Source of the DNA: Glutamicibacter sp. B1
GTDB lineage: Bacteria; Actinomycetota; Actinomycetes; Actinomycetales; Micrococcaceae
Direction: 5' to 3'
Assembly: GCF_039602135.1 (NCBI RefSeq)
Contig: NZ_CP125942.1
Location: forward strand, 186,001 to 250,000
DNA length: 64,000 nucleotides
The position numbers and the translations under genes are program-made. The notes under the pieces are model-generated. The model ran no database searches. It was not told the origin of the DNA and saw nothing but the letters and a program-made list of their open reading frames with translations. Position 1 is the stretch's first letter. Each line of letters starts with the position of its first letter. This document shows, piece by piece, positions 36,999-46,336 of the stretch.

Positions 36999-38420
36999 GT
37001 GAAGCGACGTCATCAAGTGAACCACGACTTATTGCTGCTCGGGCTGCCCCGACGCAAGAATCCCGTGGTCATCTGGTCGACCTCGATTGTGGCAGCCTTG
37101 GGGCTTACCGCAGCGTTGGCGATTCCGATCGTGGCGCAGCCCGCTGATTCACGCCAGGGTGATGTCCAGGTATCGATGGAAGCCGTCGCTGACTATTCAA
37201 TCGGAGACGGCCCGGTCTTTGTCAGTGGTGACGCGCCACTGAACGCCTTCGGTGGTTCGGGCAAGGAGCTTGCCATTGATGGACGCCCCGTAGGCATGGT
37301 GAAAGATGCTGCGGAGAGCACCGAAACAAGCAGCAGTTCCAATGAAGAATCAACCGCTTTGCTCGCGGGCACGGTGGGCGAACTAGGCAAACTTCCCGGT
37401 GACTTGCAGCTGATGCACCCGGTGACAAGCCGCCGAATTTCCAGTCCTTACGGTTGGCGCGCAAACCCCACGGGCCCCGGTAACCAGATCCATATCGGCC
37501 AGGACTACCCAATTTCTTGCGGCTCTCCTGTTTACGCTTCTGAGGACGGAACTGTCACCGTTTCAGGGTGGGCCGGACACTCCGGCATGCGCGTGACCAT
37601 TGATCACGGCTACAACGTGCAAACCGGGTACAGCCATAACTCCAAGCTCATCGCCAAGGTTGGCCAGCAGGTGAAGCAGGGTGAATTGATTGCCCTGGCC
37701 GGAACCACTGGTAACTCCACCGGCTGTCACGTGCACTTTGAGGTCATTATTGATGGGCGTTGGCATGACCCTCGCAACTACCTGCCGCTGATCCCAGGAC
37801 AGCGTCAGGCCATGATCGATTCGCAGCGCCTGACCGTCAACGCGAACAGCGCACCTAAGGGCAACGGCTCACAGAACTCCGGTCAGTCCAACAACGCACC
37901 GGATCCGGACATCATCGTTCCCGAGAACAACACCCCACATATTCCTGCGCCGAAGCCAAGCCCGACGAAGACGACAAAACCAAGTCCAAGTCAGAGTGAA
38001 AGTGAAAGCCCAAGCGCTTCGAAGAGCCCAAGTAGTTCAAAGAGCCCAAGTAGTTCAAAGAGCCCGAGCGGATCCACCTCGCCATCCGAGAATGAATCTG
38101 AGACTCCGTCGGATACTCCGTCAACATCCACGAAGCCTACGCAGAAGCCTTCGCCAACGGAAGCACCATCACAGGATCCATCGACTGAAGGACCGACAGG
38201 AGATTCGTCGACTCCTCCAGGTGGGTCGACCGAAGAATCGGGAACGGAAAAGTCGACCGGTTCTGACTCGACGAAGACGCATTCTCCATCTGGAAAGGAA
38301 TCGACAGGATCAACCGAATCCACTGGGGGAGCATCTTCTTCTGGTTCGAGTTCGACCTCGACTGATACTTCCGCAAGCAGTTCAGGAAGTGCCAGCCTGT
38401 CGGCGTCAATCACTGAATAA
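36999..38420 (+). CDS. M23 family metallopeptidase with Ser/Pro-rich tail
   Basis: A 473-aa envelope protein. A membrane anchor or uncleaved signal lies at about residues 25-48, then a linker, then the LytM/M23 peptidase domain (about residues 140-270). The zinc ligands are in HIGQDYP and HVHFEV, with the intervening GYSHNSKLIAKVGQQVKQGELIALAGTTG typical of the family. The last 170 residues are a low-complexity Ser/Pro/Thr/Lys tail without a sortase motif. It should cut peptidoglycan cross-bridges or activate another hydrolase. GTG 36999 is preferred over ATG 36978 because GGGAG lies nine bases upstream. Confidence 0.88.
   Translation: MKRRHQVNHDLLLLGLPRRKNPVVIWSTSIVAALGLTAALAIPIVAQPADSRQGDVQVSMEAVADYSIGDGPVFVSGDAPLNAFGGSGKELAIDGRPVGMVKDAAESTETSSSSNEESTALLAGTVGELGKLPGDLQLMHPVTSRRISSPYGWRANPTGPGNQIHIGQDYPISCGSPVYASEDGTVTVSGWAGHSGMRVTIDHGYNVQTGYSHNSKLIAKVGQQVKQGELIALAGTTGNSTGCHVHFEVIIDGRWHDPRNYLPLIPGQRQAMIDSQRLTVNANSAPKGNGSQNSGQSNNAPDPDIIVPENNTPHIPAPKPSPTKTTKPSPSQSESESPSASKSPSSSKSPSSSKSPSGSTSPSENESETPSDTPSTSTKPTQKPSPTEAPSQDPSTEGPTGDSSTPPGGSTEESGTEKSTGSDSTKTHSPSGKESTGSTESTGGASSSGSSSTSTDTSASSSGSASLSASITE
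38007..38060 (+). repeat. 18-base tandem repeat in the M23 tail
   Basis: Three units of AGCCCAAGTAGTTCAAAG (the first diverged), encoding SPSSSK, with a partial fourth after 38060. The last two full units are identical, so the copy number may vary. Confidence 0.8.
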
Positions 38421-38438
38421 GAATCAACGCTCTGTTCT

Positions 38439-38482
38439 ACGGCCGTCTGCGGCGAGTGTACTACTCGCTTTCAGGCGGCCGT
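38439..38482 (+). terminator. terminator of the M23 gene
   Basis: Outer stem ACGGCCGTCTG/CAGGCGGCCGT with one G-U pair and inner stem GCGAGT/ACTCGC, 18 bases after the stop. Confidence 0.7.
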
Positions 38483-38617
38483 CGTCATTGCAAATAGTGC
38501 TTCATGACCGTGTCACGATATGAGATTTTAGCTAGAGATAGTGACCTAGGCGATAGGATGGATGGCGAACCGCCGTCAATGGAGACGCGAAACCTCGCTA
38601 ATCACCAGGAGTGAAGC

Positions 38618-39640
<1,023 letters not shown>

Positions 39641-39642
39641 AT

Positions 39643-40059
39643 ATGGTCGGCGAAAACCTGCTGGGCATTCCAGAAACCCTGCTCCCCGAAGAATCTGAGG
39701 TCCTAGCCCGCCTTGAAGCTGGCGATGAGCCAGTGGATTTGGCAGCTAAGTTCCCTTCCTCTTCTTTGGTGTGGGCACTGCTGGCCGATGAAGCGCACGG
39801 TGAAGGTCGCACCGTGGAGTCTTACGCGTTTGCTCGTGTGGGCTACCACCGCGGTCTGGACACGTTGCGTAAAGCCGGATGGCGTGGACAGGGTCCAGTT
39901 CCTTGGAGCCATGAGCCTAACCGCGGCTTCCTACGCTCGCTCTATGCGCTGGGCCGTGCGGCCGCAGCCATCGGTGAGGCTGAAGAAGTGGATCGCATTG
40001 GAAAGTTCCTGAACGATTCGGATGCTTCGGCCAAGGCTGAAATCGAAGCTGGCAAGTAA
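39643..40059 (+). CDS. DUF3151 domain-containing protein
   Basis: A 138-aa protein matching the actinobacterial DUF3151 family: NLLGIPETLLPEE at the start, SSLVWALLADEA and SYAFARVGYHRGLDTLRKAGWRGQGPVPW in the middle. It follows the aldolase by two bases and this pairing is conserved in the phylum. The function is unknown. No signal or membrane segment. Confidence 0.87.
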   Translation: MVGENLLGIPETLLPEESEVLARLEAGDEPVDLAAKFPSSSLVWALLADEAHGEGRTVESYAFARVGYHRGLDTLRKAGWRGQGPVPWSHEPNRGFLRSLYALGRAAAAIGEAEEVDRIGKFLNDSDASAKAEIEAGK

Positions 40060-40078
40060 GTCAGCATCAATACCGCAC

Positions 40079-40115
40079 AACGGCGGCTCGTCTCATTTTG
40101 AGGCGGGCCGCCGTT
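40079..40115 (+). terminator. terminator of the aldolase operon
   Basis: A 16-bp stem with two G-U pairs (AACGGCGGCTCGTCTC against GAGGCGGGCCGCCGTT), 20 bases after the DUF3151 stop. Confidence 0.82.
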
Positions 40116-40243
40116 TGCCGTAGGTGGGGACATCGGTTGGAAAGATGAACGCATTCTCATCTGGTTCTACTTCTCTCTTCATTTCATTTACCTAAAGTTC
40201 ACTTAGAAGGGATCATCGCTTCACACTTTAGAGAGGGATAAGA

Positions 40244-40923
40244 ATGTTGTCGTTCTGGACAGGACTAGCATCAAACATCGTTGGCATCACCGTGTTGGTG
40301 TACTTCGTCTACTTTCGTCGTCACTTCCGACGAGACCTAGTACTTGCCTACATCGCGTTGAGCATGGGGATCTTCGCCGTAACGCTGCTGCTCTCTGGCA
40401 GCGGGGCGGGTATGGGGTTGGGCTTAGGACTCTTCGGCATCCTTTCCATCATTCGTCTTCGCTCGGACACTCTGACACAAGAAGAAGTAGCCTACTACTT
40501 CATTTCTTTGGCCATAGGTTTGGTCAACGGATTACACCCAGAGCCTGCCTGGCTGGCCCCTTCGGCCACCGCAGCATTGGTACTGGTGATGTTCTTGGCG
40601 GATCACCCTAGCTTCGCCCCACGCACTGAACGTCAGACGGTCACCTTGGAAAGGCCTACCCGAAGACAACAGACCTACATGCTGCGCTCGAAGAACTATT
40701 GGATGCCAAAATTCTTCGCACGGTGGTGGTTGAACTGGACATGGTCCGTGACCTGACCATCGTCGATGTCCGCTTCCGCACTCACGCTGGCGCATCAAGC
40801 AAGGCGGAAAGCATCGAGAATCATGCAGAGAACTACACGGGTACCTACGAACTGGCCAAAGACCAAAGACTAAGTCAAAATTCTTCGAGGCAACATGGGA
40901 CCAAGCAGGAGACGTGGTCCTAA
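40244..40923 (+). pseudogene. DUF4956 membrane protein, interrupted by a frameshift
   Basis: The intact N-terminal frame (40244 to 40756, 170 aa) holds four hydrophobic segments and the DUF4956 core GLGLGLFGILSIIRLRSDTLTQEEVAYYF. From RQTVTLER onward it turns to Arg/Trp-rich nonsense. Inserting one base after AAGG near 40652 restores AYPKTTDLHAALEELL, then VVVELDMVRDLTIVDVRFRT, and runs to TAA at 40921-40923, one base before the next start. So the gene should encode about 226 aa with a cytoplasmic C-terminal domain. DUF4956 proteins usually sit beside VTC-domain genes, as here. Whether the lesion is real or a sequencing indel is open. Confidence 0.82.
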
Positions 40924-41742
40924 ATGTCTACGTTGGATAGCCTCACGCAAGCTGAGGATTCGGCAATGGCCCGTGCGGCCCTAGAAGACGCGGTGGCCGA
41001 CCGTGAACCAATCAGTTTGAAAGAGGTTGTTTCCGAAGCTGCACTTCAGACGCGTGTTGATAAGAAATTCTTGCTGACCCCGGAGCAGTTCACTCAGTTA
41101 TCAGAACGTCTAGGGAAGAAATTCAAGATCATGCAGATTGATGCTCGACGGATCTTTCGGTATGAATCTGTGTATTTTGATACCGAAGATTTTGACCAAT
41201 ATCGGGCGCACCGGCAGGGACGCCACAGACGTTATAAGGTCCGTTCAAGGACCTACGCGGATACTGGGCTGCCGATGTTTGAGATCAAGACCAAGGGTTT
41301 GCGGGGAGCAACGGTGAAACACCGAATCCAACAGCGACTCAACCATGCTGGGGAGTTGACCGACGACAATCTTGAATTTCTGAGTACAGTTTTGGACAGT
41401 GAATACGGGCAACAAGTCCCAGAACTACAGCCGGTGCTCGAAAGTGCCTATACAAGAGCGACCTTCGTTAATCCCGTCGATTCCGAACGACTAACCTGTG
41501 ACGTTGAGCTGGAATACGCAAACGATCAACGACGCATCAGCGGTCCGGACCTCATCGTTGTTGAAACGAAGTCAGCTGATGGTCGAGGGGCCTCGGACAG
41601 GGCCCTGGCAGATCTAGGCATTCGAGAAGTGTCGATGTCGAAGTATTGCATCGGTGTGGCATTACTGAATCCACAACTTCCTGCCAACCGGTGGAGTAGG
41701 TTGTTGCAACAACGCTTTGTCCCAGAAGTGGGGGTGAGCTAG
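40924..41742 (+). CDS. VTC domain-containing polyphosphate polymerase-like protein
   Basis: A 272-aa protein with the VTC/CYTH-type tunnel fold, whose yeast relative VTC4 makes polyphosphate. Basic and acidic tunnel residues are visible: TRVDKKFLLTPEQF near residue 42, RYESVYFDTEDFDQYRAHRQGRHRRYKVRSR near 79, EIKTKGLRG near 120, and VVETKSADG near 217 followed by SMSKYCIG. It starts directly after the DUF4956 stop. The pair may couple polymer synthesis with membrane transfer, by analogy to the yeast complex; this is inference. Confidence 0.87.
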   Translation: MSTLDSLTQAEDSAMARAALEDAVADREPISLKEVVSEAALQTRVDKKFLLTPEQFTQLSERLGKKFKIMQIDARRIFRYESVYFDTEDFDQYRAHRQGRHRRYKVRSRTYADTGLPMFEIKTKGLRGATVKHRIQQRLNHAGELTDDNLEFLSTVLDSEYGQQVPELQPVLESAYTRATFVNPVDSERLTCDVELEYANDQRRISGPDLIVVETKSADGRGASDRALADLGIREVSMSKYCIGVALLNPQLPANRWSRLLQQRFVPEVGVS

Positions 41743-41751
41743 GGCGTGGCT

Positions 41752-41781
41752 CCGGCTAGCTATTTGACGGCAGCTAGCCGG
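41752..41781. terminator. hairpin at the end of the response regulator gene
   Basis: A perfect 10-bp stem CCGGCTAGCT/AGCTAGCCGG encloses the response regulator stop codon. It lies 10 bases after the convergent VTC gene and may end both transcripts. Confidence 0.7.
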
Positions 41782-42428
41782 TAGCCGAACCCTCGGACAG
41801 TCTCGAAACGCGAGGAGCCGAGCTTGTTGCGAAGGTAACGGACATAAACGTCAACGACGTTTGAACCGGGATCAAAATCGTAGCCCCAAACCCGTGAGAG
41901 TAATTGCTCACGGCTCAGCACCTGGCCAGGATTGCGTAGGAAGGCTTCGGCTAACGCGAATTCACGGGCAGATAAATCTACCTCGACCGAATCAACGGTG
42001 ACTCTTCGGCGAAGTAGGTCCATGTGCAGGTTCTCATGAGACAGGGAAGAGACTTCCGGGGTGCTGTCGTCGGTGCGTAACCGCAGCCGGACTCGGGCAA
42101 GCAGCTCATCAAAATGGAAGGGCTTGGCCATGTAGTCATCGGCACCATTTTGCAATCCTGCAACCGTATCTTCAACGCTCCCGCGTGCGGTCAGAATAAT
42201 GACCGGGGTGGTAATTTGGGCAGCCCGCAATCTGCGTAAGACCGAGAAACCGTCTTCATCTGGTAAACCCAGATCCAAGATGATTAACTCGTGTTCCCCA
42301 TTGAGAGCTTGAGTGAACCCATCGTGGCCACTTTCAGCGATGGAAGAAGTCAACCCAGCAGCACGCAGGCCTTTGGCTACGAAAGAGCTAATACGAGGTT
42401 CATCTTCTACGATTAATATTTGGCTCAT
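41760..42428 (-). CDS. OmpR-family response regulator
   Basis: A 222-aa two-component regulator. The receiver domain has the acidic pair in VEDEP, phospho-acceptor Asp52 in LDLGLPDEDG, Thr in ILTARGS and Lys in YMAKPFHFDEL. The C-terminal winged helix contains LSAREFALAEAFLRNPGQVLSREQLLSRVWGYDFDPGSNVVDVYVRYLRNKL. It overlaps the kinase gene by four bases, so the pair is coupled. Confidence 0.94.
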   Translation of the reverse strand: MSQILIVEDEPRISSFVAKGLRAAGLTSSIAESGHDGFTQALNGEHELIILDLGLPDEDGFSVLRRLRAAQITTPVIILTARGSVEDTVAGLQNGADDYMAKPFHFDELLARVRLRLRTDDSTPEVSSLSHENLHMDLLRRRVTVDSVEVDLSAREFALAEAFLRNPGQVLSREQLLSRVWGYDFDPGSNVVDVYVRYLRNKLGSSRFETVRGFGYRLAAVK

Positions 42429-43879
42429 GCTTCCTTGCTTCCCGTTGCTAGTGGCAAATCAATGTAGAACGTGGAACCTTGATCGGGTTCCGAGCTTACC
42501 CAGACACGTCCTCCGTGCGTCTCTGCGATGGCCTGCACAATGGCCAGGCCCAGTCCGGAACCGGAAGAGCGCGCCGAATTCTGTCCTCGTCCAAAGCGCT
42601 CAAAGATGCGGTCGAGGTCATCTGAGTGGATCCCTGCGCCGGCATCAGCAACCCACCAACGTAGGGTCGTCTCCCCATTAGCGTCGCGTAGAATCTCGTT
42701 GCCCAAAGCAATGCGGCTTTCATCTTCAGAGAATTTCACGGCATTGGCGCAGAGCTGCAACATGGCCTGGGTCAGGCGCATGGGATCCAACCTGACGGTT
42801 GCTTCGGCTCGGTAGTCAATGCGCCACTGACGTTGTCCCAGACCACGTGCCTTATCCAGGATGTCGTCAAGAAGCTTGCCCACCTGGACTGGTTCAGTCT
42901 GTAGGAAATCCGTGCGGTTGGACTTGGCAAGAGTCACCAGATCATTGATCAGTACAGACATCCGGTTCAACTCGTCCATTGCGATATCTCGGCTCTGCTG
43001 CACATCCTGAGGGTCATGAGGATCCATCAGCTCTAGGTGGCCATTAATGATGGTCACTGGTGTGCGAAGCTCATGCCCCACATCGTCTAGCAACTGACGT
43101 TGAGAACTTAAGGCACCGTCGAGACGATCCAACATTTCATTAACCGTCACAGTCAGATCAGCGAATTCGTCGTTTCCGGAGACTTCAATGCGTTGCGAAA
43201 CGTCGGTCTCGGAGATCTGTTGCGCCGTAGTTTGCAGTTTGCGGATCGGCTCCAACATTCTGCCCACAATCAGCCATGCTGCCAGGGCCGCCACGAGCAT
43301 GACCGAGGCTCCGACGGCAATATAGATCATGAAGTTCCGGTCATTGGCGACTGCCTCGGCAGAGTAGTCATACGCCAAGACGAAGGAGCCACGCTCATGG
43401 TCGGCGGGTAAGCTCACCGGAACTACCACTGCGCGGTAGGTGGTGACCTCAGTTTTTACCGTGCCGATACGGATACGATTACTGTCTTGAACTTGGAAAG
43501 CCCACGCGGTGAATTCCGGATCGTCTTCTAACCTGGTGCCTACGATATCCGGCGCGGTCCACCGTACCTTGTCACCCACTAAGGCGAGCATGCCTTGCTT
43601 TGGGGAGGGCAGGGTGCGTTGCATGGCGATATACAACAAGTCTTCGGCATGGGTAAAAGACTTTGTAGTTTGGGGATCAACTCCGGTTTCCGTGAGTACC
43701 TTGAATTCTTTAACGGAACGAGAAAGGGACTCGTCCAGCCTTTCACTGAGTTCGAGTCGTTGTACTGCAAAGCTGGCAGTACCGGCAGCCACCAGCGCCA
43801 AACCGACCAGAAGCAGCATTCCGGTGAGCACTCGAGCACGAATTGACCACCGCCGCTCGGGCGCCTTAGTCATCGTCAT
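42425..43879 (-). CDS. sensor histidine kinase
   Basis: A 484-aa membrane kinase. Two membrane segments (about residues 14-34 and 183-205) flank a periplasmic-side sensor domain, followed by HAMP (RMLEPIRKLQTTAQQISETDVSQRI), the phospho-His in DVGHELRTPVTIINGH, and an ATPase domain with NAVKF, DAGAGIHSDDL and GSGLGLAIV. It phosphorylates the regulator encoded next. The start overlaps the upstream Asp-rich protein gene by 14 bases. Confidence 0.93.
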   Translation of the reverse strand: MTMTKAPERRWSIRARVLTGMLLLVGLALVAAGTASFAVQRLELSERLDESLSRSVKEFKVLTETGVDPQTTKSFTHAEDLLYIAMQRTLPSPKQGMLALVGDKVRWTAPDIVGTRLEDDPEFTAWAFQVQDSNRIRIGTVKTEVTTYRAVVVPVSLPADHERGSFVLAYDYSAEAVANDRNFMIYIAVGASVMLVAALAAWLIVGRMLEPIRKLQTTAQQISETDVSQRIEVSGNDEFADLTVTVNEMLDRLDGALSSQRQLLDDVGHELRTPVTIINGHLELMDPHDPQDVQQSRDIAMDELNRMSVLINDLVTLAKSNRTDFLQTEPVQVGKLLDDILDKARGLGQRQWRIDYRAEATVRLDPMRLTQAMLQLCANAVKFSEDESRIALGNEILRDANGETTLRWWVADAGAGIHSDDLDRIFERFGRGQNSARSSGSGLGLAIVQAIAETHGGRVWVSSEPDQGSTFYIDLPLATGSKEA

Positions 43880-44279
43880 CTAGTTCGTCGGCCTCATCAT
43901 CGTCATCAAGCTCATCATCATCATCGTCGTCATCGTAGGTATGAGTACCCGAGGGTGGCAACGGAGTGACGGTCTTTTTAGGTGGGGCAGTGCGCGACGG
44001 TGTTGGCGTTGCTGTTTTTGGCGGAGTGCTGGTTTCTTCAGCGGGGGTCGGGCTAGCAGTTGCTTCTGCAGTTTTGGATCCCGAGGTACTTGGTGACTGT
44101 GTCGGCCGATTAGGTATACCGCTGGTCGGAGAGGGCGGAACTTCTTTGAAAGTAAACCCCTCACCAAGATCTTGATCCGAGGGACCACCTAAGACACGGC
44201 TGACTCCGACCACGGCTAAACAGAGGACCGCTATGACAGCCAGTGAAGCCATAACGCGGCGCAATGTTTCCTTTCCCAT
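43866..44279 (-). CDS. membrane-anchored protein with Asp-rich tail
   Basis: A 137-aa protein. One N-terminal hydrophobic segment (about residues 8-28, ASLAVIAVLCLAVVGVSRVL) would anchor it or act as a signal. A Pro/Ser/Thr linker follows, and the last 22 residues are almost all Asp and Glu (DDDDDDD-ELDDDD and so on). No enzymatic domain. ATG 44279 is preferred to ATG 44288. It is the first gene of the operon with the kinase and regulator and overlaps the kinase start. An outer-surface metal or cation binder that feeds the kinase is a possible role, as inference only. Confidence 0.75.
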   Translation of the reverse strand: MGKETLRRVMASLAVIAVLCLAVVGVSRVLGGPSDQDLGEGFTFKEVPPSPTSGIPNRPTQSPSTSGSKTAEATASPTPAEETSTPPKTATPTPSRTAPPKKTVTPLPPSGTHTYDDDDDDDELDDDDEADELDDDD

Positions 44280-44361
44280 GCTTCTCATTGTTCCGGATAC
44301 ACATGAGATCCAGATGAGAGACGCGAGTCGGAACGTGTGGAGCCAAATTTAGAGCAAGCGC

Positions 44362-44847
44362 TTAGCTCAGATGCTCAAAAATGATTGCCGTTTGGGTTGA
44401 AGAGAACGCCCGGTTGGCCCCCAAGTGGGTAGCAACAAATGTGCGTAGATCTTCGATGCTTCTGGTGGCTACCCGGACCAACAAATCAGGTGATCCGCCG
44501 AGTACGAAGACTTCTTTGACCTCTGGAAGTTGCTGCAGAGACTTTGCTGAAGCGAGCAGACGGTCACGTGCAGAAGGCGAGACCAATATAGAAACCATCG
44601 CATTAACCGACACACCGAGCAGTTTCTCATTGATGGCCGCGTGATAACCGGTGATGACTCCGGCGGTGTGAAGAGCCTTGACGCGCCCTAGACAGGTGGA
44701 TGGCGCGACGCCGACTTTGCTCGCGAGAACATTGTTCGGGATTCTGCCGTCCTTGCTCAGTTCTGAGAGGATCGCTAGGTCAGTGTCATCAACGCGAATT
44801 GGATTCGGAACGGCATCGCCTTGCACTTCCCAGAGAGAATTTTCCAC
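44362..44847 (-). CDS. Lrp/AsnC family transcriptional regulator
   Basis: A 161-aa regulator: helix-turn-helix DTDLAILSELSKDGRIPNNVLASKVGVAPSTCLGRVKALHTAGVITGY (about residues 22-69) and the C-terminal RAM ligand domain with VLGGSPDLLVRVATRSIEDLRTFV. It is divergent from kynureninase, a placement like that of KynR-type regulators, so kynurenine or tryptophan is a likely effector. Confidence 0.9.
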   Translation of the reverse strand: MENSLWEVQGDAVPNPIRVDDTDLAILSELSKDGRIPNNVLASKVGVAPSTCLGRVKALHTAGVITGYHAAINEKLLGVSVNAMVSILVSPSARDRLLASAKSLQQLPEVKEVFVLGGSPDLLVRVATRSIEDLRTFVATHLGANRAFSSTQTAIIFEHLS

Positions 44848-44910
44848 GAAAATTTCACCTCATTCTTTAAGTAAGTTCAGATTTGCTCGCTTGGTTTTGT
44901 ATTTGATTCT

Positions 44911-44926
44911 ACGCTGACTACAGCGT
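44911..44926. promoter_or_regulatory. short dyad between the Lrp and kynureninase genes
   Basis: ACGCTG-ACTA-CAGCGT is a perfect 6-bp dyad 26 bases before the kynU start, a candidate Lrp-type operator. It is short enough to occur by chance. Confidence 0.35.
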
Positions 44927-44951
44927 GGAGAACTGAAATCTTAGGAGCAAA

Positions 44952-46232
44952 ATGTCTACCGAACTGACTCGTCAATCCTTGGCCCAGTTGGATCAGGCCG
45001 ATCCCTTGACCGCTTTTGCAGATCGGTTCATTCTGCCCGAGGACACCATTTACCTTGACGGGAACTCGCTCGGAGCTCTACCGAAGGGTGCCGCCAAACG
45101 CGCAGCCCAAGTAGTGAGCGAAGAATGGGGACAGGGACTAATCCGTTCGTGGAACACCGCCGGCTGGTTTGAATTGCCACTGAAGCTGGGCGATAAACTC
45201 GGTCGCTTACTGGGTGGAAAACCGAATGAAACCGCCATTACCGACACCACCACGCTGAACCTCTTCAAAGCCTTGGCTTCAGCATTGCGCACGCAAAAGG
45301 CCGATGGCCCGAATCGTCGAGTGATCCTGACCGAACGCGATAATTTCCCTACCGACATTTACATTGCTGAGGGATTGGCCGATCTGGTCAACTCGTTGTC
45401 AACGGAAACCGGCGTCGACTACGAAGTAAAGCTGATTGACGACGAAGCTTCACTTCGCGAAGCCTTGGATGACAGCGTAGCCGTCGTCGCGCTGTCACAT
45501 GTGAACTACCGGACCGGTTCCATGTGGAACATGGATGAAATCACCGCAGCAATCCACGATGCTGGTGCACTGGTGATCTGGGATCTGGCTCATGCCGCCG
45601 GGGCAGTACCGGTCGACCTGAATGCAGCCAATGCAGACTATGCCGTGGGCTGCACCTACAAGTACCTGAATGGTGGACCAGGCTCACCGGCCTTCATCTG
45701 GGTCAACGAGCGTCATCACGAACGCTTCTGGCAGCCACTTTCGGGATGGTGGTCGCACAACAAGCCATTCGAAATGTCGCAGAGCTATACCCCGGCCAAC
45801 GATATCCGCCGATTCATGTGCGGTACTCAGCCCATGACTTCCCTGTCCATGGTGGAGGTGGGACTGGATATCGCGTTAGAGGCAGATATGGCTCAGGTGC
45901 GCGCCAAGTCCCTGGAACTAGTAGACCTGTTCATTGAACTAGTGGAGACGCGGTGCGACGGCTATGGGCTAGAACTGGTGACACCGCGTGAGCACGCAGC
46001 ACGAGGCAGCCATGTGAGCTTCCGCCATGAGCACGGTTACGAAATCATCGCGGCCTTGATCGACCAGGGCGTGATTGGCGATTACCGCGAACCGGAAGTC
46101 CTGCGCTTTGGCATCACCCCGCTGTACCTCACCCGCACCGATATCTGGGATGCAGTGGAGAAACTGCGTGAAATTCTGCACACCAACGCGTGGCAACGTG
46201 AAGAGTACTCCGTACGAAATGCCGTGACCTAA
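44952..46232 (+). CDS. kynU: kynureninase
   Basis: A 426-aa PLP enzyme that splits kynurenine to anthranilate and alanine in tryptophan breakdown. Marks are [14 protein letters not shown] near residue 34, [15 protein letters not shown] near 183, the Asp in [16 protein letters not shown] near 211, and the PLP Lys in [15 protein letters not shown] near 236. Length is that of the family. The ribosome site is TTAGGAG, six bases before ATG. Tryptophan dioxygenase and formamidase are not in the window. A permease follows on the same strand. Confidence 0.94.
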   Translation: MSTELTRQSLAQLDQADPLTAFADRFILPEDTIYLDGNSLGALPKGAAKRAAQVVSEEWGQGLIRSWNTAGWFELPLKLGDKLGRLLGGKPNETAITDTTTLNLFKALASALRTQKADGPNRRVILTERDNFPTDIYIAEGLADLVNSLSTETGVDYEVKLIDDEASLREALDDSVAVVALSHVNYRTGSMWNMDEITAAIHDAGALVIWDLAHAAGAVPVDLNAANADYAVGCTYKYLNGGPGSPAFIWVNERHHERFWQPLSGWWSHNKPFEMSQSYTPANDIRRFMCGTQPMTSLSMVEVGLDIALEADMAQVRAKSLELVDLFIELVETRCDGYGLELVTPREHAARGSHVSFRHEHGYEIIAALIDQGVIGDYREPEVLRFGITPLYLTRTDIWDAVEKLREILHTNAWQREEYSVRNAVT

Positions 46233-46303
46233 CCGGTAAAACAGAAACAAACCCTACCAATAGCGTCACCTCTGGTCTGATGTGGCCAGAGTACGCTTAT
46301 ACG

Positions 46304-46331
46304 CAGCACGGCATGTTTTGATGCCGTGCTG
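46304..46331 (+). terminator. hairpin between kynU and the permease gene
   Basis: CAGCACGGCAT/ATGCCGTGCTG, an 11-bp perfect stem with loop GTTTTG. It ends only five bases before ATG 46337. It may terminate kynU or, if the permease begins at a TTG near 46355, sit in its leader. Confidence 0.6.
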
Positions 46332-46336
46332 TTCGT

